From Lachnospiraceae bacterium (lineage in GTDB: Bacteria; Bacillota; Clostridia; Lachnospirales; Lachnospiraceae): a stretch of DNA of 8,660 nt. The stretch spans positions 1-8,660 of the forward strand of contig DMLD01000144.1 of assembly GCA_003453515.1 (NCBI GenBank), read 5' to 3'. Position 1 is the first letter of the stretch, and each line of letters opens with the position of its first letter. The position numbers and the translations under genes are program-made. Below are positions 6,742-8,660 of this stretch, piece after piece. The notes under the pieces are model-generated. The model was not told where the DNA came from. It made no database searches and worked only from the letters and a program-made list of their open reading frames with translations.

Positions 6742-6883
6742 AAGTCATTCCTTCTTTCTCTTACTCGCGATATCGTCATATCGTGGTTGACAGAGTGAGT
6801 GGGGCAACATCCTGAAGAATACGGATAAAGTGTTTCTTGGAGATGTCCTGCAACTGCCTCATACACTCCTTTTTCCTTTTGAC
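6742..6883 (-). other. hsp20 5' leader with possible small ORFs
   Basis: The predicted leader is about 140 nt. It holds an ATG ORF of 28 codons plus stop (6776-6862, beginning MRQLQDISKK), preceded by AAAAAGGAG at short spacing. An overlapping GTG ORF of 43 codons plus stop (6735-6866) has a better-spaced AAAAGGA and stops inside the hsp20 start region. A tract AUUCUU (minus strand, about 6815-6820) could pair with the hsp20 ribosome site AGGAAU. None of these is proven; the leader may simply be non-coding or thermosensing. Confidence 0.3.
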
Positions 6884-6889
6884 GATGTC

Positions 6890-6918
6890 ATTATAACACT
6901 TTGTTAGCACTCTGTCAA
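6890..6918 (-). promoter_or_regulatory. Consensus extended -10 promoter of hsp20
   Basis: On the minus strand TTGACA (6913-6918), a 17-nt spacer and TATAAT (6890-6895) are perfect, with TGT before the -10. A/T-tracts upstream (about 6931-6957) resemble an UP element. The -35 lies in the spacer of the CIRCE element and one CIRCE arm lies between the hexamers, so repressor and polymerase exclude each other. Confidence 0.92.
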
Positions 6919-6930
6919 GTCGAGTGCTAA
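6904..6930. promoter_or_regulatory. CIRCE element (HrcA operator)
   Basis: TTAGCACTC (6904-6912), a 9-nt spacer and GAGTGCTAA (6922-6930) match the CIRCE consensus at every position, and pairing extends to 12 bp per arm (6901-6933). HrcA binding here represses heat-shock genes until stress; usual targets are groESL and the hrcA-grpE-dnaK operon, so this places hsp20 in the HrcA regulon. Confidence 0.97.
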
Positions 6931-6999
6931 CAATTTTTTGTGAAAATTTTGTGAACTCTTTACTGCTATGAATATTGATCCTGTCTCAGCACAGCGCCT

Positions 7000-8298
7000 T
7001 TATCGCATCCTCGGATCGGTAAAGATCTTATCCGGTGATATTTCTCCCGAGAGCTCGTCATAAGCCAGTGATATCATCTCATCAGCTATGTAGGAGGGAT
7101 ATCTGTATACACCGCCGGCGTTGTCAAACGGAAACCGGATAAGGGCTGATCCGGGAAGCTTTTTTCTCATGGATCTTAGGTAGCTGTCGGATATACGAAA
7201 GCTACCTATGCTGACATCCCTGATCCTGTCAAGCTCAATGCTTTTTTTGACTTTGGCAAACATATCGCGGTATATATCCTTCCACCCCGGCATGTATATC
7301 ATGGGATCAAAGCACAGTCTGACGGTAAACCCGCGCTCTATGGCTGCTTTTATGCAATCAAGTCTTTCGGTGAGAGAGGGTGTACCGTGCTCATGGGCGT
7401 TTATCACGGGATCGGGGGACAGCGTATAAGCATATATGAAGCTGTCGTTCGGTGTCAGCCTGTCCCATATATCTGTCCTTGCACACTTGGTCCTGCACTC
7501 GATCCGTAAGCCCTCGCGTGAGGATACGTAGTCATTCCACAGGGAAATACATCCCGTCATGCTTTCTATCGCCATCAGATCGGTATCGTAGGATATGCAA
7601 AGATATACCCTGTGCTTTTTTAAAAGCTCATCCACTTCGGCGAACGTATCCTCGGGATCGACATAGATGACCATGTGTGATGAAGGAAACATGCCCTTCA
7701 GATAGCAGTATTCACAGTCGTATATGCAGTTCATGACCGATGATGTATAGTAAAAATGCTCCTCGTCGAAGCTCTGACATACGGGAGCCCCTTTCATCAC
7801 AAAGTGATCCCTTTTGACTGCAAGTATCAGGGCGCGCCCGTCGGAGGGGTGGTAAAAAACATCCTTATAGCTGTCGACTGTATGTGTATGCTCCTTGTCA
7901 ACGGTTTTAGAAAAATAACCCCTTATCCGCTCTGTCATCGGGCGGTCAAGGGCAGCCCTCTCTATATAAATATCAGTGATCCTTCTTATGTCAGTGGTGC
8001 TTCTTATATTGTGCCGTGGAGGTATACCGGAAATATCCTTGGCAAAGGCTTCACTGTGGGAAGACGGATCGCATGAGATATCCGAGAGCGATGTCAGTAC
8101 AAGCCGCTTAAACTCATCAAGTCTTTTCTTGCCCTCCTGTCTTGATCCGCAAGGTAGGAGAGAAGCCTCCTTCATACTGTCAAGTGTCGGAAGACAGTCG
8201 GCGCCGATAAGGCTCAGATAATCAAGCAGCCCGTCAAGCTGAAGCCTCATAGACTCCGAGCAGCAAAAATAAGAATATATATCCTCATCATGGTTCAT
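7000..8298 (-). CDS. Spore photoproduct lyase-like radical SAM protein
   Basis: This is a predicted iron-sulfur enzyme using S-adenosylmethionine, 432 residues. The cluster motif is CX3CX2C at C191, C195 and C198, within CIYDCEYCYLKG. Family landmarks are RALILAVKRDHF before it, DTDLMAIESMTG (238-249), EHGTPSLTERL (303-313) and DPMIYMPGWKDIY (331-343). These align by eye along the whole length with Bacillus spore photoproduct lyase (342 residues), and Y197/Y199 match its tyrosines beside the cluster. Two differences stand out: an extra N-terminal region of roughly 90-100 residues, helical in appearance, and Tyr237 where the hydrogen-donor Cys141 would fall. It may therefore not repair thymine spore photoproduct by the known route, or may act on another substrate. 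The ATG at 8296-8298 has GGAG 7 nt upstream. I found no convincing promoter; a terminator hairpin lies just upstream. No spore genes are adjacent. Confidence 0.85.
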   Translation of the reverse strand: MNHDEDIYSYFCCSESMRLQLDGLLDYLSLIGADCLPTLDSMKEASLLPCGSRQEGKKRLDEFKRLVLTSLSDISCDPSSHSEAFAKDISGIPPRHNIRSTTDIRRITDIYIERAALDRPMTERIRGYFSKTVDKEHTHTVDSYKDVFYHPSDGRALILAVKRDHFVMKGAPVCQSFDEEHFYYTSSVMNCIYDCEYCYLKGMFPSSHMVIYVDPEDTFAEVDELLKKHRVYLCISYDTDLMAIESMTGCISLWNDYVSSREGLRIECRTKCARTDIWDRLTPNDSFIYAYTLSPDPVINAHEHGTPSLTERLDCIKAAIERGFTVRLCFDPMIYMPGWKDIYRDMFAKVKKSIELDRIRDVSIGSFRISDSYLRSMRKKLPGSALIRFPFDNAGGVYRYPSYIADEMISLAYDELSGEISPDKIFTDPRMR

Positions 8299-8316
8299 GG
8301 CTTAGCTCCAATCAGG

Positions 8317-8344
8317 AAAACAGGGCGCGTTGATACGCGCCCTG
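8317..8344 (-). terminator. Minus-strand terminator upstream of the radical SAM gene
   Basis: CAGGGCGCGT (8321-8330) and ACGCGCCCTG (8335-8344) form a perfect 10-bp stem with a TGAT loop. On the minus strand it is followed by TTTT (8317-8320). It probably ends transcription of the gene entering from the right edge; because it lies about 20 nt before the radical SAM start codon, an attenuator role is also possible. The T-run is short. Confidence 0.6.
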
Positions 8345-8372
8345 AGATCGTATTATTCTGATCATAGTACTT

Positions 8373-8498
8373 TAAGGATACACTGATTAAATCAGTGTAT
8401 CCTTAATTCCCTCCGGGTGGATGCACAGAAAATCGTATAGGAAGGCACTTCGTGCCACGATTTTCGTGCAAGGAAACGCTTTAATCAGCGTTTCCTTA
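8373..8498. mobile_element. MITE-like element of nested palindromes with terminal inverted repeats
   Basis: The left end TAAGGATACACTGATTAAA (8373-8391) and the reverse complement of the right end (8480-8498) match at 17 of 19 positions. TA occurs at both outer ends, as after insertion into TA targets by IS630/Tc1-type transposases. Three hairpins fill it: a palindrome with 17-bp arms and one central base (8372-8406); a 14-bp stem with one bulge enclosing a second 5-bp stem (8422-8470); and 11-bp arms with a 6-nt loop (8470-8497). No ORF is present. The two end palindromes differ by compensated base-pair changes. It could instead be a structured intergenic repeat rather than a mobile element. 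Confidence 0.55.
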
Positions 8499-8513
8499 GT
8501 GCTCAGATCACGC

Positions 8514-8660
8514 TCATCCGGCGATACCGTTGAGTGAAGTGATCTTCATGGTTCCGTTTATATCGTTCATCCATACATAACCATTACCAAGCATGATCCC
8601 ATCATCACTGGTTGAAGACATGTTTACGCATGAGTCCTCGGTCACTGTTTTTATAAAGTC
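8514..8660 (-). CDS. C-terminal fragment of an unidentified protein, cut by window edge
   Basis: An open frame enters from the right edge on the minus strand and ends at TGA (8514-8516), giving 48 residues. They start DFIKTVTEDSC and end with KITSLNGIAG. The piece is polar and rich in Asn, Asp, Ser and Gly, with no membrane segment or recognisable motif, so I assign no function. That it is real coding sequence is inferred from the open frame, its typical composition and the terminator further along the same strand at 8317-8344. Confidence 0.5.
   Translation of the reverse strand, partial: DFIKTVTEDSCVNMSSTSDDGIMLGNGYVWMNDINGTMKITSLNGIAG

Noticed and set aside
6980..6999. Weak CTGT/ACAG hairpin after the radical SAM gene as a terminator
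   Set aside because: Only four base pairs and no T-run directly after; not supportable as a terminator.
8364..8370. TAGTAC near the repeat element as a second GntR operator half-site
   Set aside because: It lacks the partner arm and the flanking CTG; a six-base match alone is expected by chance.
8299..8513. CRISPR-like array suggested by repeated palindromes
   Set aside because: The repeats are inverted, differ in length and have no regular unique spacers or cas genes; they fit a palindromic element instead.

Overview
The window looks like a chromosomal segment of a Lachnospiraceae-type Clostridia (Firmicutes). The basis is moderate GC content, strong AAGGAGG ribosome sites, TTGACA/TATAAT promoters with extended TGn -10 elements, a CIRCE operator, and the protein families present (YtrA-type GntR with an ABC transporter, a large dCache chemoreceptor, a clostridial Hsp20, an SPL-family radical SAM enzyme). 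Genus cannot be told from the sequence alone.

Layout. 48-1040 (-) is a WYL-domain transcriptional regulator. It is divergent from 1258-3252 (+), a methyl-accepting chemotaxis protein whose dCache sensor carries the residues of the amino-acid-binding motif. The 217-bp gap between them holds two back-to-back promoters and a diverged copy of a repeat. A terminator (3319-3356) ends the receptor gene. Next is a three-gene overlapping operon on +: a YtrA-like GntR repressor (3545-3892), an ABC ATPase (3876-4781) and a polytopic permease (4753-6192). Its promoter carries a near-ideal 11-bp inverted-repeat operator on the -10, so the operon is probably autoregulated. A strong terminator (6231-6271) separates it from the convergent hsp20 gene (6298-6741, -). 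That gene is driven by a consensus promoter embedded in a perfect CIRCE element (HrcA operator) and has a leader of about 140 nt. Upstream on the same strand is a spore-photoproduct-lyase-like radical SAM protein (7000-8298, -), then a minus-strand terminator, a 126-bp MITE-like element made of nested palindromes (8373-8498), and the C-terminal 48 codons of an unidentified minus-strand gene cut by the window edge.

The most interesting points are: (1) the 126-bp element bounded by 17/19 terminal inverted repeats and TA dinucleotides, with compensatory changes between its end palindromes, and two solo relatives of its ends elsewhere in the window, one overlapping the WYL regulator's -10 and one supplying the stop codon of the permease; (2) an SPL-family enzyme that keeps the CX3CX2C cluster and both flanking tyrosines but appears to have Tyr where the catalytic hydrogen-donor Cys of spore photoproduct lyase lies; (3) an operator on the GntR/ABC operon; (4) an Hsp20 gene under CIRCE control with a possible leader ORF. 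I did not find a defence system, CRISPR array, tRNA or rRNA.
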